Source: CALGYY01 sp963678485
GTDB lineage: Bacteria; Bacteroidota; Bacteroidia; Bacteroidales; CAIWKO01
Reading direction: 5' to 3'
Length of the DNA stretch: 64,000 bases
NCBI GenBank assembly: GCA_963678485.1
Contig: OY782882.1
Location: 3,286,001 to 3,350,000, forward strand
Shown here: piece by piece, positions 27,184 to 37,028 of the stretch
Layout of the letters: the number at the start of each line of letters is the position of its first letter
Numbering within the stretch: position 1 is the first letter of the stretch
Made by a program: the position numbers and the translations under genes
Notes under the pieces: generated by a model
Seen by the model: the letters and a program-made list of their open reading frames with translations, nothing else
The model's database searches: none
What the model was told of the DNA's origin: nothing

Positions 27184-29271
27184 TCATTCGCTTCCCTTCG
27201 GATACTCCACACGTATGTGATAAATGCTCATCAGACGCTGCTTAAAGACATTTTTAACCCGCGAAATATCTTTAAGCGTGATGTTGCTGTTTTTAAATTG
27301 ACGCTGCTCGATCTGGCGATCAATAATATTCTCTACTAAATCACTGATGTTTTGCTTGTCGGGAATCTTTAAGCTTTTTGATGCCGCTTCTACAGCATCG
27401 GCCATCATTACTACAGCGGTTTCCTTTGAGGTAGGAAGCGGTCCGGGATAAGTAAATAGCATAATATCATCCGCAGTCATTTGCTCATGCGTGCTCTTAT
27501 ACAACGAATAGAAATATCCTGTTTGTCGTGTCCCGTGATGCGTCTTGATAAAATCAATAATGGGTTCAGGAACCTTGTATTTGCGGGCCATTTCGACCCC
27601 TTTAGATACGTGGCTTGTGATGATACGTGCACTTTCAATGTAATCCAGATTAGCGTGCGGATTAATGCCGCCTACCTGGTTCTCTGTGAAATATTGTGCG
27701 TCCTCCAATTTGCCTATATCATGATACAAAGCCCCGGTGCGCGCTAATATCGAACTGCCACCAATACGATAAACCGCCTCTTCAGCAAGATTTGCGACCT
27801 GCAGCGAATGTTGGAAAGTCCCGGGGGCGCGCAAACTCAGATCTCGCAATACTTTATTATTAATACTTGAAATTTCAAGTAAACTTAGATTCGTCACATA
27901 ACCAAACACACGCTCATACAGGAAAATCAAGGGAAAGGCGAGGAGTGTCAGCGCAGAACTTCCGCCAAAAAGCAAGAAATTATATGCCCGTATACCGTCG
28001 AAGTTGCCGTCCTGCGCCAGATTCATGCCTGTGTAAATAATGGAATAGGTGAGGAAAACATATACAGACGTTAAAAAGAATTGTGATCGCTTTTCAAGAT
28101 TTACCACACTAATAATAGTTACAATACCCGCTATCAGCTGAAGAAAGACAAACTCATAGCCGCGCGGCACAAGGAAACCTGTAATGACAATGGTTATAAT
28201 GTGCACGAACAAGCCAAGACGAGTGTCGAAGAAAGCCCTGATAATAAAGGGAACTAAACACAATGGAACCAGTACTACTAAATCAGGATTGAACCTTCTG
28301 ATCAAAAAACTGGTCGTTACAACCATAATCAAAATCATACTTAAAATGAGCGAGATCTTACGGTTATCAGCCAAAATATCCTTGCGGAACATCGCAAGAA
28401 ACAAGACCAGCATGATGATAGCTATCGTAATCAGTATCGTTTGTCCTGCAAGTATCATCAGAAATGAACTTCCTCCACCCGATTGCCCTTCGTATTCTTC
28501 TTTAAGAGAACTGAGCATTTGGTATTTAGTGTCGTTGATGATTTCACCACGACTGATTACTCGCTCTCCTTTCTGCACAATGCCTCGGGTAAGCGACAAA
28601 TTGTTGATGCGTGATAATGTCTCACGATCTGTCTGTTTCCCGTCGTACAATATATTTTGTTGCAACACCTTTTCAAGAGCTTGTACCGATAATTCCTTTT
28701 CAATACCTTCAGCTTTTAAAGCAGCTTCTTTAATCCAGTTATCAGCGGTTCGTATTGTATAGAAGGCGCCAAGTTCCATGTCTTCCGCTACCTGATTACG
28801 CATAACCATGATATCGAAATCCTCATCCTTGCTTTCAATCACAGGATTCATTTCAATCACACCAATGCGATAAATGCTGTCGAAGGTGCGATAACAAAAA
28901 TCGAGGCTGCGCTTTTTTAATGCGGAATTGTAATTTACATCATTGAACTTCCCGGTCCAGTAGGCATCCAAAGTGCCGGGAAGTGCAGCACGCTGGTTTG
29001 TTCCTATACTTGGATTGACAATGAAGTATGGATGAAGATTGTCGACAATATTTTTTTTCTCCGCCTCAATTTCTGCCACCGATTTCTTTACAGCAAAATC
29101 ATAAGGAGCGATAAGATCTTCATAAAGCCAGGGCCGGTCTATCTGAAACTCATAACGAAATTTGTATTCTTTGGGAAACAGGGCGACGATAAGCGTAATA
29201 CTTATAAAAAATAAAAATATCTTAAATATTCGCGATGACTGATCCTTAAACCACTTGATAATCTTCTGCAT
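27184..29271 (-). CDS. PgpH-like 7TM receptor with HD phosphohydrolase (c-di-AMP phosphodiesterase)
   Basis: 695 aa. One N-terminal helix (about 16-34), an extracytoplasmic 7TMR-HDED domain to about residue 270, a block of seven membrane helices to about 470, then a cytosolic HD domain. The metal site is seen as His in TFQHSLQVA, HD in LYHDIGKLEDA, later His residues in SHVSKG and KTHHGT, and Asp in MMADAVEA. Characterised members hydrolyse c-di-AMP. Monocistronic on the minus strand. Confidence 0.9.
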   Translation of the reverse strand: MQKIIKWFKDQSSRIFKIFLFFISITLIVALFPKEYKFRYEFQIDRPWLYEDLIAPYDFAVKKSVAEIEAEKKNIVDNLHPYFIVNPSIGTNQRAALPGTLDAYWTGKFNDVNYNSALKKRSLDFCYRTFDSIYRIGVIEMNPVIESKDEDFDIMVMRNQVAEDMELGAFYTIRTADNWIKEAALKAEGIEKELSVQALEKVLQQNILYDGKQTDRETLSRINNLSLTRGIVQKGERVISRGEIINDTKYQMLSSLKEEYEGQSGGGSSFLMILAGQTILITIAIIMLVLFLAMFRKDILADNRKISLILSMILIMVVTTSFLIRRFNPDLVVLVPLCLVPFIIRAFFDTRLGLFVHIITIVITGFLVPRGYEFVFLQLIAGIVTIISVVNLEKRSQFFLTSVYVFLTYSIIYTGMNLAQDGNFDGIRAYNFLLFGGSSALTLLAFPLIFLYERVFGYVTNLSLLEISSINNKVLRDLSLRAPGTFQHSLQVANLAEEAVYRIGGSSILARTGALYHDIGKLEDAQYFTENQVGGINPHANLDYIESARIITSHVSKGVEMARKYKVPEPIIDFIKTHHGTRQTGYFYSLYKSTHEQMTADDIMLFTYPGPLPTSKETAVVMMADAVEAASKSLKIPDKQNISDLVENIIDRQIEQRQFKNSNITLKDISRVKNVFKQRLMSIYHIRVEYPKGSE

Positions 29272-29427
29272 AGTTAGGACTTAATGAAATGGAGCAAAGC
29301 TTTGCGTTTACTAACGATTGGTATGTCAAACTACAACGCTTAATGGTACTTCTTGTACGAAAATAGGAAAAATTTCCCAAAGCATAGTATATTGCCGATT
29401 ATTTCGTTAAACTTGCAAAAAAAAGCC

Positions 29428-30204
29428 ATGAGTTACGCTATCTGCAATTTAAGCATGATTCCTCTGCGGGCAGAACCTTCGCATCGTTCAGAAATGGTTT
29501 CCCAGCTGTTATTTGGAGAACTATTCTTAATTCTTGGACAGGAGGGAAGTTGGCTGCAGATACAGTGCGATTTCGACGCGTATACAGGTTGGATCGATAT
29601 CAAACAATGTCGCCCTGTTTCTGACGCTTTCGCTGAAAAATTCAAAAGCACCCGATCTTCTTTTTGTTACGATATGTTGCAGATGGTATTCAACGAAACT
29701 AAGAAGATTGCCATTCCCATTGTGATGGGCAGTACTCTGCCGATGCTCGAAAATCAAAAATTTTCCATCGATGAAGATGCTTATTCTTTCGAAGGTGAGG
29801 GTTATCTGGCACCTAATGCAACAAGAGGAATGATTTGTAAAACGGCTTTGCTTTACCTTAATTGCCCGTATTTGTGGGGTGGTCGTTCTCCTTTTGGAAT
29901 CGATTGTTCTGGATTAGTTCAAACCGTTTTTCGCATGAATGGTTATCGTCTTAAACGTGATGCATCCCAACAATCAACTCAGGGCGAATTGGTGAGTTTC
30001 GTTTCCGAAGCTGAACCCGCCGATATAGTGTTTTTCGATAACGAAGAAGGCAATATTATTCATACAGGTATCATTCTGCCTAATCATAAAGTTATTCATT
30101 CCTCAGGTCGCGTTAGAATTGACGACCTGGATCATGAAGGCATCTTTAATCCCGAACAGCAGAAATACACCCACCGCCTTCGCCTTATCCGTTCCGTGCT
30201 CTGA
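29428..30204 (+). CDS. SH3 plus NlpC/P60 cell-wall peptidase
   Basis: 258 aa from ATG 29428, about 20 bases after a run typical of short Bacteroidota leaders. An open frame back to 29353 adds residues with no family likeness. Residues 1-70 form a bacterial SH3-like domain (NLSMIPLRAEPSHRSEMV). The NlpC/P60 domain begins near 150: YLWGGRSPFGIDCSGLVQ has the catalytic Cys, IIHTGIIL the His, and VIHSSGRVRIDDL the third polar residue. Such enzymes cut gamma-D-Glu to diamino-acid bonds in muropeptides. No signal peptide is seen, so a cytoplasmic peptide-recycling role is possible. Confidence 0.85.
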   Translation: MSYAICNLSMIPLRAEPSHRSEMVSQLLFGELFLILGQEGSWLQIQCDFDAYTGWIDIKQCRPVSDAFAEKFKSTRSSFCYDMLQMVFNETKKIAIPIVMGSTLPMLENQKFSIDEDAYSFEGEGYLAPNATRGMICKTALLYLNCPYLWGGRSPFGIDCSGLVQTVFRMNGYRLKRDASQQSTQGELVSFVSEAEPADIVFFDNEEGNIIHTGIILPNHKVIHSSGRVRIDDLDHEGIFNPEQQKYTHRLRLIRSVL

Positions 30205-30251
30205 TAAGTCCTTTATAAGGCACTTTTAGCGATGTACTGAAGTAGTTTGCT

Positions 30252-30259
30252 TATCTTTG
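30252..30259 (+). promoter_or_regulatory. -7 box for the DUF4294 gene
   Basis: TATCTTTG, 19 bases upstream of ATG 30279, giving a short leader of about a dozen bases. Confidence 0.5.
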
Positions 30260-30278
30260 GTGTGCATTTTGTGCGCCC

Positions 30279-30866
30279 ATGCCCATGAAGTCCACCTTTT
30301 TTTCCATCCTTCTTTTTTTTGTTTTGATACTCCCGGTCGCTGGGCAAACTTCACCTGTACTCACACGAGCAATTTTAATTGATGGTGATACAGTTCCTAT
30401 CTATGTGATGAACCAGGTCAAAATTTTTGGTCCCATCATTTTTCAGAATAAAACGGATGCTATACGATTCACACGATTGGTGCGAAATGTAAAAAAGGTG
30501 TATCCCTATGCAAAAATAACCGGAATCAAGGTGAAGGAATTTGATGAAATCATCAAGAATGCAAAGAATGAAAAAGACCGCAAGGAAAAAATGAAGGCCG
30601 CCGAGGATGAGCTTAAAGCACAATTCGAAGATGATGTAAAAAACATGACCTTCAAGCAAGGAGTTCTCCTAATTAAGCTTATTGACAGGGAAACCGGCAA
30701 TAGTTCTTTTGAACTGATTAAAGAATTCCGGGGCCGCTTCATGGCATCGTTTTATCAGACCATTGGTCGCTTGTTTGGTTATAACCTAAAAACAACATAC
30801 GACCCGGAAGGGGAGGACAAAGAGGTGGAAAAGATTGTGCAGATGATTGAAAATGGGGCTATCTGA
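30279..30866 (+). CDS. DUF4294 family exported protein
   Basis: 195 aa with a signal peptide (FSILLFFVLILPVAGQ). The body matches the Bacteroidota family DUF4294: VRNVKKVYPYAKITGIKVKE, a Lys/Glu-rich helix, FKQGVLLIKLIDRETG, and FYQTIGRLFGYNLKTTYDP at the C-terminus. Function unknown. Convergent with the sugar transferase, 14 bases between stops and no visible terminator between them. Confidence 0.75.
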   Translation: MPMKSTFFSILLFFVLILPVAGQTSPVLTRAILIDGDTVPIYVMNQVKIFGPIIFQNKTDAIRFTRLVRNVKKVYPYAKITGIKVKEFDEIIKNAKNEKDRKEKMKAAEDELKAQFEDDVKNMTFKQGVLLIKLIDRETGNSSFELIKEFRGRFMASFYQTIGRLFGYNLKTTYDPEGEDKEVEKIVQMIENGAI

Positions 30867-30880
30867 CCCAAACAGAAAAT

Positions 30881-32305
30881 CTATTTGCCGCGTCCTTGCA
30901 AAATAATAATAGCCGTATAAATTAATATCTTGAGATCCATGGCCAGGTTCATGTTCTCAATATAGAGAATGTCGAATTTCAAACGCTCTATCATTTCATC
31001 TACATTCTCTGCATAGCCATATTTCACTTGTCCCCATGATGTAATACCCGGCTTTACCTTATGTAGCATCTTATAATGAGGTGCACGCTCTACAATCTGA
31101 TCAATAAAAAACTGGCGCTCGGGACGAGGACCAACTAGACTCATATCACCAATTAGAACATGATAAAACTGTGGTGTTTCATCAAGGCGCACTTTTCTCA
31201 GAAAGAGTCCAAAAGGTGTAATGCGACTATCGTTCTTGCTCGATAACTGCGGTCCGTTTTTTTCCGCATCCATATACATCGAGCGGAATTTATACATTTT
31301 GAAAGGCTTGCCATGCAAACCAATACGTTCATGCGAATAAAAGATAGGACCCTTGCTGCCGAGCTTGACCATAATTGCCACAATGATGTATGCTGGCATT
31401 AAAATACTCATTGCAATGATTGCGGAAACAATATCAATAAGCCTTTTAACCGAACGTTGCCAGGGTGGCATTAACTCTGGTGAAATGCGAATTAAGGGTG
31501 CATGCCATATGGCCGACATCTTCACCGATCCTATAAGAATATCCTGCATGTCAGGCAATATCTTTATTACCACAGGAGTCTCTTCCAACACTGTAATGAT
31601 GCCTTCGATGAATTTGTGTTCAGCTCTGTCAATCGCAATAATTACCTCCTCAACTTCCATATCGTCGATTACCTGCTTGACTTTCGAAAAGCCTCCTAAA
31701 TGCGGGAGATAGTCCGACATTGGATGTTTTTCATATTCCTTAACATGGATAAAACCAACAAAGCGGTTACCTGCAGTTTGCTTCTGCTGCTCCATTTCTT
31801 TGAAAATGGCCATGGCGCTGCCATTGCTTCCGATCATCAAAGTGTTAAAACCAATCTTGCGATGTTGAATCTGCCATGCTACCCGCGATAGCAGTATGAA
31901 CCTGAATAGCGCAGTGATAAAAAAGTGCAAGCTGAATAATACCAAATAGGCTTTGTAATAATGAACATATGATTTTACATGATCATCCAGAATCAACAGA
32001 AAAAAGATAGTAATCGTGCCAATGAATGTTAGCAGCAGCGTAAGCCCCATTTCACGGAGACGCGATTTGCGGTATACATCTAGATAAGTCCCGGCCATAG
32101 CGTAAAGTATGAGCCAGAAAAAAGTCACCATGATTAATCCGATATACAGATTGGGATCGTGGAAAACAATACCAAGAAACTCAGGAGTGTCTTCAGTGGT
32201 GAGATGTTTACGGTACAAAAAGAATATGACCCATGCGAGCATTGCAGACAATGCATCCAAACAGACCGCTTTTAGTACCTGTAAACGTTTATTCATTATA
32301 TACAA
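30881..32305 (-). CDS. Undecaprenyl-phosphate sugar phosphotransferase (exopolysaccharide initiation)
   Basis: 474 aa, PF02397 family with the long N-terminal membrane part. Four or five helices lie at residues 15-145, a CoA-binding-like Rossmann segment at 155-260 (IGSNGSAMAIFKEM), then the catalytic part: KRLIDIVSAI, the membrane hairpin, YKFRSMYMDAE, LRKVRLDETPQFYHVLIGD and SLVGPRPE. It adds the first sugar phosphate to the lipid carrier. The start is ATG 32305 or 32296, and either overlaps the upstream lipoprotein gene, so the two are translationally coupled. Confidence 0.9.
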   Translation of the reverse strand: MYIMNKRLQVLKAVCLDALSAMLAWVIFFLYRKHLTTEDTPEFLGIVFHDPNLYIGLIMVTFFWLILYAMAGTYLDVYRKSRLREMGLTLLLTFIGTITIFFLLILDDHVKSYVHYYKAYLVLFSLHFFITALFRFILLSRVAWQIQHRKIGFNTLMIGSNGSAMAIFKEMEQQKQTAGNRFVGFIHVKEYEKHPMSDYLPHLGGFSKVKQVIDDMEVEEVIIAIDRAEHKFIEGIITVLEETPVVIKILPDMQDILIGSVKMSAIWHAPLIRISPELMPPWQRSVKRLIDIVSAIIAMSILMPAYIIVAIMVKLGSKGPIFYSHERIGLHGKPFKMYKFRSMYMDAEKNGPQLSSKNDSRITPFGLFLRKVRLDETPQFYHVLIGDMSLVGPRPERQFFIDQIVERAPHYKMLHKVKPGITSWGQVKYGYAENVDEMIERLKFDILYIENMNLAMDLKILIYTAIIILQGRGK

Positions 32306-33158
32306 GTTTCAGGTTGTCGAAAAGCACTGTTGCTTCAGTCAGTGAGGCATCCTTCGTCATTTCGAAATAAATCTTGAAATTTGTTGCTGACTGATTCGAA
32401 GAGCAGGCACCTGTCAGATTGATGTATATTTTGTTCCAGGAAGTATTCGCATTAATGGTCATGATGTGATCTCGCGTACTTTCACTGCTGGTCATGGCAA
32501 CTACCCCAACTTCGATAGGATTGTCGGTTTTGTAATTTAGCTCTAAAAACACCGGTGTGCCTGTCTTAGGCAAATCATATGTATTTGTTGTGGCTATCTG
32601 CACATGATCGTGTGAAGCATCGAGTTTGATAATTCCTGAATATGCACCTTCAAATATCTGAGATGGACTTGCGGTTTTAACGATACTTGTATCGGTATCT
32701 CCAAAGCCCTCCAGTGTGATACCGCCGTCTTCGAAAGCTTCAATGTAATTTACAACATCAGGATAATAGGAAACACTTGGCGCTAAATCGATTGTTTCTC
32801 CCGGCACCAGATTTAATCGCATCTCGATGGGTTCGAAAAATGGATAATATCCGCGTGAAGCCGAAATGCCATTTATTTTAATACCCGCTTTGATGATAAT
32901 GTCGTGCGATCCTTCTTTAAGAACCGGGAATTTACAAGGTAATTCATAAACACCTACCAAACTCCCGTCGCAATAAACCCAGGCATCAGTAATTTTATTT
33001 GAGGCTGTACCCTCAATGACCGGATTAACACTTAAGTCAATCTTCTGGATATTTATATAAGCCGGAATGGCTTCATCTTTTCCTTCACAGCCCCAAAATG
33101 TAAACGAAGACCATAGTAGCAAAGCTATGGCTATGACGCGGGCATAGCATTTCATCAT
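32289..33158 (-). CDS. Lipoprotein coupled to the sugar transferase
   Basis: 289 aa from ATG 33158, with a second ATG at 33155. A very good Shine-Dalgarno (AAGGAGG) sits directly upstream, so the seven-codon longer frame is rejected. A lipoprotein signal is seen (AIALLLWSSFTFWGC). Residues 25-110 look like an Ig or transthyretin-like domain (EGSHDIIIKAGI), and the C-terminal 170 residues look like a carbohydrate-binding jelly-roll (FLELNYKTDNP, FDNLKLVYN). Function unknown; its overlap with the initiating sugar transferase suggests a part in exopolysaccharide export or retention. Confidence 0.7.
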   Translation of the reverse strand: MMKCYARVIAIALLLWSSFTFWGCEGKDEAIPAYINIQKIDLSVNPVIEGTASNKITDAWVYCDGSLVGVYELPCKFPVLKEGSHDIIIKAGIKINGISASRGYYPFFEPIEMRLNLVPGETIDLAPSVSYYPDVVNYIEAFEDGGITLEGFGDTDTSIVKTASPSQIFEGAYSGIIKLDASHDHVQIATTNTYDLPKTGTPVFLELNYKTDNPIEVGVVAMTSSESTRDHIMTINANTSWNKIYINLTGACSSNQSATNFKIYFEMTKDASLTEATVLFDNLKLVYNE

Positions 33159-33161
33159 AAT

Positions 33162-33168
33162 ACCTCCT
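33162..33168 (-). promoter_or_regulatory. Strong Shine-Dalgarno site
   Basis: AAGGAGG on the minus strand, a few bases before tandem ATGs at 33158 and 33155. It decides the start of the lipoprotein gene. Such sites are rare in Bacteroidota. Confidence 0.65.
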
Positions 33169-33251
33169 TGATTGCGCAAATTGTAGGATTCATATCGTTA
33201 ACGAAGGTTCGCGGGACTTATTGCCCCGTTTTTGTAAAATATGAAGTCTTA

Positions 33252-34235
33252 TCACTTGCCGGTAACCGGATTCATTTTTTCCATAATGCGGTAAGCTACG
33301 TCCAAAGCATTGTAGCCATCACCAATGGTCACAGAAGGTTCTGTGTTAGTCACGATTGCAGTGTGGAAACTCTCAAGCTCGGTCTTAATGGCATTGATCG
33401 GGTTGGTTTTGGGATGCTCAAAAAAGATTTGCTTCTTTCCTTTGCCAGCACCGAGATCAATAACCATCGACATAGGATCAAGAAGATTTTCGTCAACCAC
33501 ATTATTGAGACGAATAATCTCACATTCCTTTTCAAGGAAATCGATGGCAATATATGCGTCACGCTGGAACATACGGGTCTTACGCATGTTCTTCATCGAT
33601 ATACGACTGGCCGTAAGGTTTGCAACACAGCCATTTTCAAATTCTAAACGGGCATTGGCAATGTCGGGAGTATCGCTCACTACAGAAACACCACTTGCGT
33701 GAATGTCTTTGATCTCCGATCTAACAACACTTAGAATAATGTCAAGATCATGGATCATCAAATCGAGAATTACAGGAACATCCGTACCGCGCGGATTGAA
33801 TTGTGCAAGACGATGAGTTTCAATAAACATTGGATGAGTGATGTAAGGCGCTGCTGCAATGAACGCAGGATTAAAACGCTCAACATGTCCTACCTGAACT
33901 TTAACACCTGCAATGGCAGCCATTGCTATCAGTTCTTTAGCCTGTGCTAAGGTGGTTACCAATGGTTTTTCAATAAACACATGTTTCTTATATTTCAATG
34001 CCTGAGATGCACATTCGAAATGAGAAACAGTTGGAGTAACAATATCAACAACCTCTACATCCTTTGTCAGTGCTTCAATCGAAGGATAACGTTTGATCTG
34101 GTATTCCTGTTCTACCTTTGCCGATATCTCCGGGTCGGGATCATAAAAACCAGCGAGTTCATATACTTCCGTTTCTTTCAAACAACGGATGTGAATCTTT
34201 CCGAGGTGACCAGCACCTAATACGCCTATTTTCAT
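33252..34235 (-). CDS. Gfo/Idh/MocA-family NAD(P)-dependent oxidoreductase
   Basis: 327 aa from ATG 34235 (MKIGVLGAGHLGKIHIRCLK). An upstream open frame to 34319 runs through the promoter and is rejected. The Rossmann fold has GAGHLGKIH, then VDIVTPT and FIEKPLVTTLAQA (the EKP motif with catalytic Lys). The C-terminal part has HDLDIILSVV, as in sugar 3-dehydrogenases. Likely acts on a nucleotide sugar or inositol-like substrate, but the substrate cannot be read. 93 bases upstream of the lipoprotein gene on the same strand. Confidence 0.85.
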   Translation of the reverse strand: MKIGVLGAGHLGKIHIRCLKETEVYELAGFYDPDPEISAKVEQEYQIKRYPSIEALTKDVEVVDIVTPTVSHFECASQALKYKKHVFIEKPLVTTLAQAKELIAMAAIAGVKVQVGHVERFNPAFIAAAPYITHPMFIETHRLAQFNPRGTDVPVILDLMIHDLDIILSVVRSEIKDIHASGVSVVSDTPDIANARLEFENGCVANLTASRISMKNMRKTRMFQRDAYIAIDFLEKECEIIRLNNVVDENLLDPMSMVIDLGAGKGKKQIFFEHPKTNPINAIKTELESFHTAIVTNTEPSVTIGDGYNALDVAYRIMEKMNPVTGK

Positions 34236-34251
34236 TGCTGTTATTTTTGCG

Positions 34252-34259
34252 CAAAAGTA
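34252..34259 (-). promoter_or_regulatory. -7 box for the Gfo/Idh/MocA gene
   Basis: TACTTTTG on the minus strand, 16 bases upstream of ATG 34235. It fixes the start codon by excluding the longer frame. Confidence 0.6.
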
Positions 34260-34349
34260 AATGTTTTTGAACGATTTATTTTGGTTATTTTCGCATAAAT
34301 ATTCATAGGAGAAAACCAATCGTTTCTGACTCCTTATTGTTTTTTCAAA

Positions 34350-34994
34350 ATGCTTGATACATACCTACATAAGGGCCTGCGCAAACAATTAATTGCCGAG
34401 ATACGACGTAAAGGGATACGCGACGAGAACGTACTTGCTGCACTTGATGCCGTGCCACGCCACCTGTTTCTCGACTCTTCTTTCCTGAAATTTGCTTACG
34501 AGGATAAGGCTTTTCCGATTGGGAGCGGACAGACCATTTCGCAGCCCTATACCGTTGCATTTCAAACGGAATTGCTGAAAATCAGGAAGCGAGATAAGAT
34601 TATGGAAGTTGGCACGGGCAGCGGTTATCAGTCTTGTGTACTGCTGCAACTGGGGGCTATTGTATATTCCATCGAACGACAGAAGAACCTTTTTGAACGC
34701 ACTAAAGAATTTTTGCCCACCATTGGATATTCACCTAAGCTTTTTTTTGGAGATGGCTATAAAGGCTTACCTGCCTTTGCACCCTTCGATAAAATCATCG
34801 TCACTGCAGGCGCTCCCTTTGTTCCGCAACCCCTGCTCGATCAGTTAAAACCCGGTGGAATACTGGTGATTCCTGTTGGAGATGATGTGCAAACCATGAC
34901 CACCTTTACGCGACTTGACGATGGCTCCTTCGAAAAAAAAGAGCATGGAAGCTTTCGCTTTGTACCTTTGTTGGAGGATAAGGGTATTGATTAA
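34350..34994 (+). CDS. pcm: Protein-L-isoaspartate O-methyltransferase
   Basis: 214 aa. Repairs isomerised Asp/Asn residues by methylating L-isoaspartate with S-adenosylmethionine. The family motif GSGQTISQPYTVAFQTELL is complete, the SAM site is EVGTGSGYQSCVL, and RDKIMEVG and VTAGAPFVPQPLLDQLKPGG follow. asnB starts 18 bases after the stop on the same strand with no terminator between. Confidence 0.93.
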   Translation: MLDTYLHKGLRKQLIAEIRRKGIRDENVLAALDAVPRHLFLDSSFLKFAYEDKAFPIGSGQTISQPYTVAFQTELLKIRKRDKIMEVGTGSGYQSCVLLQLGAIVYSIERQKNLFERTKEFLPTIGYSPKLFFGDGYKGLPAFAPFDKIIVTAGAPFVPQPLLDQLKPGGILVIPVGDDVQTMTTFTRLDDGSFEKKEHGSFRFVPLLEDKGID

Positions 34995-35012
34995 ATTATA
35001 AAAGCCTGACCT

Positions 35013-37028
35013 ATGTGCGGTATTAGCGGCCTGTGTGTTCAACAACCCGGATTGTTGCATCTCCCGAAAACATTACGGGAAATGTCACTGCGACTGCGCC
35101 ATCGTGGTCCTGATGATGAAGGCTTTGCTCTGTTTTCGCAGGATAAAATATGCAGAGCAGGAAGCGAACACACTCAGGGTTCTGCGTGGAATGCCCGTTA
35201 TCCCTATGCTCCGATTGATCATATTGATGTATTGTCTGATACCTTTTCATTAGGCCTTGCCCACAGGAGATTATCCGTTATTGACCTTACTGAAGCCGGG
35301 CATCAGCCCATGTGCAACGAAGATGGCTCTGTCTGGATTGTATGCAATGGTGAAATATATAATCAACTTGCACTCAAAAGTGAATTGGAAGCCCTAGGGC
35401 GAAATTTTTACACACACAGTGATATTGAAGTCTTACTGAGAGCCTATGAGCAGTGGGGTGTACGCTGTCTAGACAAGCTCAACGGAATGTGGGCTTTTGT
35501 GATTTATGATGTTCGACAAAATTTGCTATTTGGTGCGCGCGATCGTTTTGGTGTGAAGCCATTGTATTATTACCATGATGATGAGCGCTTTGCCTTTGCC
35601 TCTGAACAAAAGGCCTTGCTTGCTGTTCCTGGATTGAAGACGGGAGTCAACAATAGTGCGGTATACGAGCATTTGTTGCTTGGTCAGGTTGAGCTTCGCG
35701 AAGAGGGGTTCTTTCAAAATATTATGGAGCTTAAACCTGCACACAGCTTCACTTTTGATGTAAGTACTCACCGACTGGGCGTTAGAAAATATTATAATCT
35801 TTCCTTTTTAAATACCGAAGAATCCTTTGATGCTGCAAAATATAGTGAGGCGGTTGACACGGTGAGGGAGAAAGTTGTTAAGGCGATTGATTTGCGATTA
35901 TCGGCCGAAGTGCCTGTTGGTTTCTGTCTTAGCGGTGGGCTCGACAGCAGCAGCATTGTTTGCATTGCAGAAAACATTCGGAAGGAAAGGGCTCCAGTGC
36001 AATTAAGCAATAAGCTACATACCTTTACTGCAGTGAATACCGGTGGCCGTTACGATGAGGCTGGTTGGGCAAAGCAAGTGGTTGATGTTACCTCTTCTGA
36101 ATGGCATCACGCACACTGCGAAGCGGAGGATTTGATGGAATCCTTGGAATTACTGGTATATCATCAGGATGTTCCTCTTTACTCAAGCAGCACTTTTGCG
36201 CAAAGTCGCGTTATGAAAGCCGCCCATGAGCAGGGAATTACTATATTATTGGATGGTCAGGGCGGGGATGAACTATTTTCGGGTTATCAGACTTTTTATA
36301 CATCCTTGTTGTGGAATTACTTGAGCCATGGTCGGTTCAAAGATTTTTTTCATGAATATGCTTCTCTGAAAAATAGTCCGACAACAGGTGGTATCTTTCT
36401 GAAATCCTTGATAAAACTGGCCAGTGAGTATGCTATCTCTCCCGGTGCAAAAGATAAAATGGCTTCACGCTACCGACCGGAATTGGCCTATTTTAATAAG
36501 GATGCACGACGCCGGCATTCAGGATTACTCAATCTGGCGGGCGAATTCAGTGATATGCCAATGAATGCTTTATTGCATCAATATTTCACCGGATATTATC
36601 TGAAGAATCTGCTTCGCTGGGAGGACCGCTGTTCCATGCAATATTCCATTGAATCGCGTACTCCTTTTGCTGACGATATTCCGTTAATTGAATATGTTTT
36701 TTCGCTGCCGTCATGTTATAAAATCCGCCATGGCTGGAGTAAATCTCTCTTGCGTGATGCAATGAAAAATATTATCCCCGACAGTATACGCCAGCGTGTT
36801 GATAAACTCGGATTCACTACACCACAGGATGAATGGCTGATTCGACTGCATCAACCAATGAAGGAGAAAGTGAAAGCCCTTGCACATTGCGATACCAGCG
36901 GTATCATCAATCATCAGCATTTAATAAGAGACTGGGAAAAAATCTTTTCACGGCCATCGCTCTGGAAAGCCAGAGACTTCGCATTCCGCTATTTGAATTA
37001 CTTAATCTGGAAAGAGAAATTTTTCTAG
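35013..37028 (+). CDS. asnB: Asparagine synthase-like glutamine amidotransferase
   Basis: 671 aa, slightly longer than typical AsnB. It starts MCGISGLC with the nucleophile Cys2. The class II glutaminase domain has RLSVIDLTEAGHQPM and CNGEIYN. The synthetase domain has the PPi loop SGGLDSSS near residue 309 and LLDGQGGDELFSGY. Enzymes of this length inside polysaccharide regions often amidate a sugar acid or peptide group and do not make free asparagine. The surrounding glycan genes fit that, but the sequence alone does not decide it. Confidence 0.88.
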   Translation: MCGISGLCVQQPGLLHLPKTLREMSLRLRHRGPDDEGFALFSQDKICRAGSEHTQGSAWNARYPYAPIDHIDVLSDTFSLGLAHRRLSVIDLTEAGHQPMCNEDGSVWIVCNGEIYNQLALKSELEALGRNFYTHSDIEVLLRAYEQWGVRCLDKLNGMWAFVIYDVRQNLLFGARDRFGVKPLYYYHDDERFAFASEQKALLAVPGLKTGVNNSAVYEHLLLGQVELREEGFFQNIMELKPAHSFTFDVSTHRLGVRKYYNLSFLNTEESFDAAKYSEAVDTVREKVVKAIDLRLSAEVPVGFCLSGGLDSSSIVCIAENIRKERAPVQLSNKLHTFTAVNTGGRYDEAGWAKQVVDVTSSEWHHAHCEAEDLMESLELLVYHQDVPLYSSSTFAQSRVMKAAHEQGITILLDGQGGDELFSGYQTFYTSLLWNYLSHGRFKDFFHEYASLKNSPTTGGIFLKSLIKLASEYAISPGAKDKMASRYRPELAYFNKDARRRHSGLLNLAGEFSDMPMNALLHQYFTGYYLKNLLRWEDRCSMQYSIESRTPFADDIPLIEYVFSLPSCYKIRHGWSKSLLRDAMKNIIPDSIRQRVDKLGFTTPQDEWLIRLHQPMKEKVKALAHCDTSGIINHQHLIRDWEKIFSRPSLWKARDFAFRYLNYLIWKEKFF

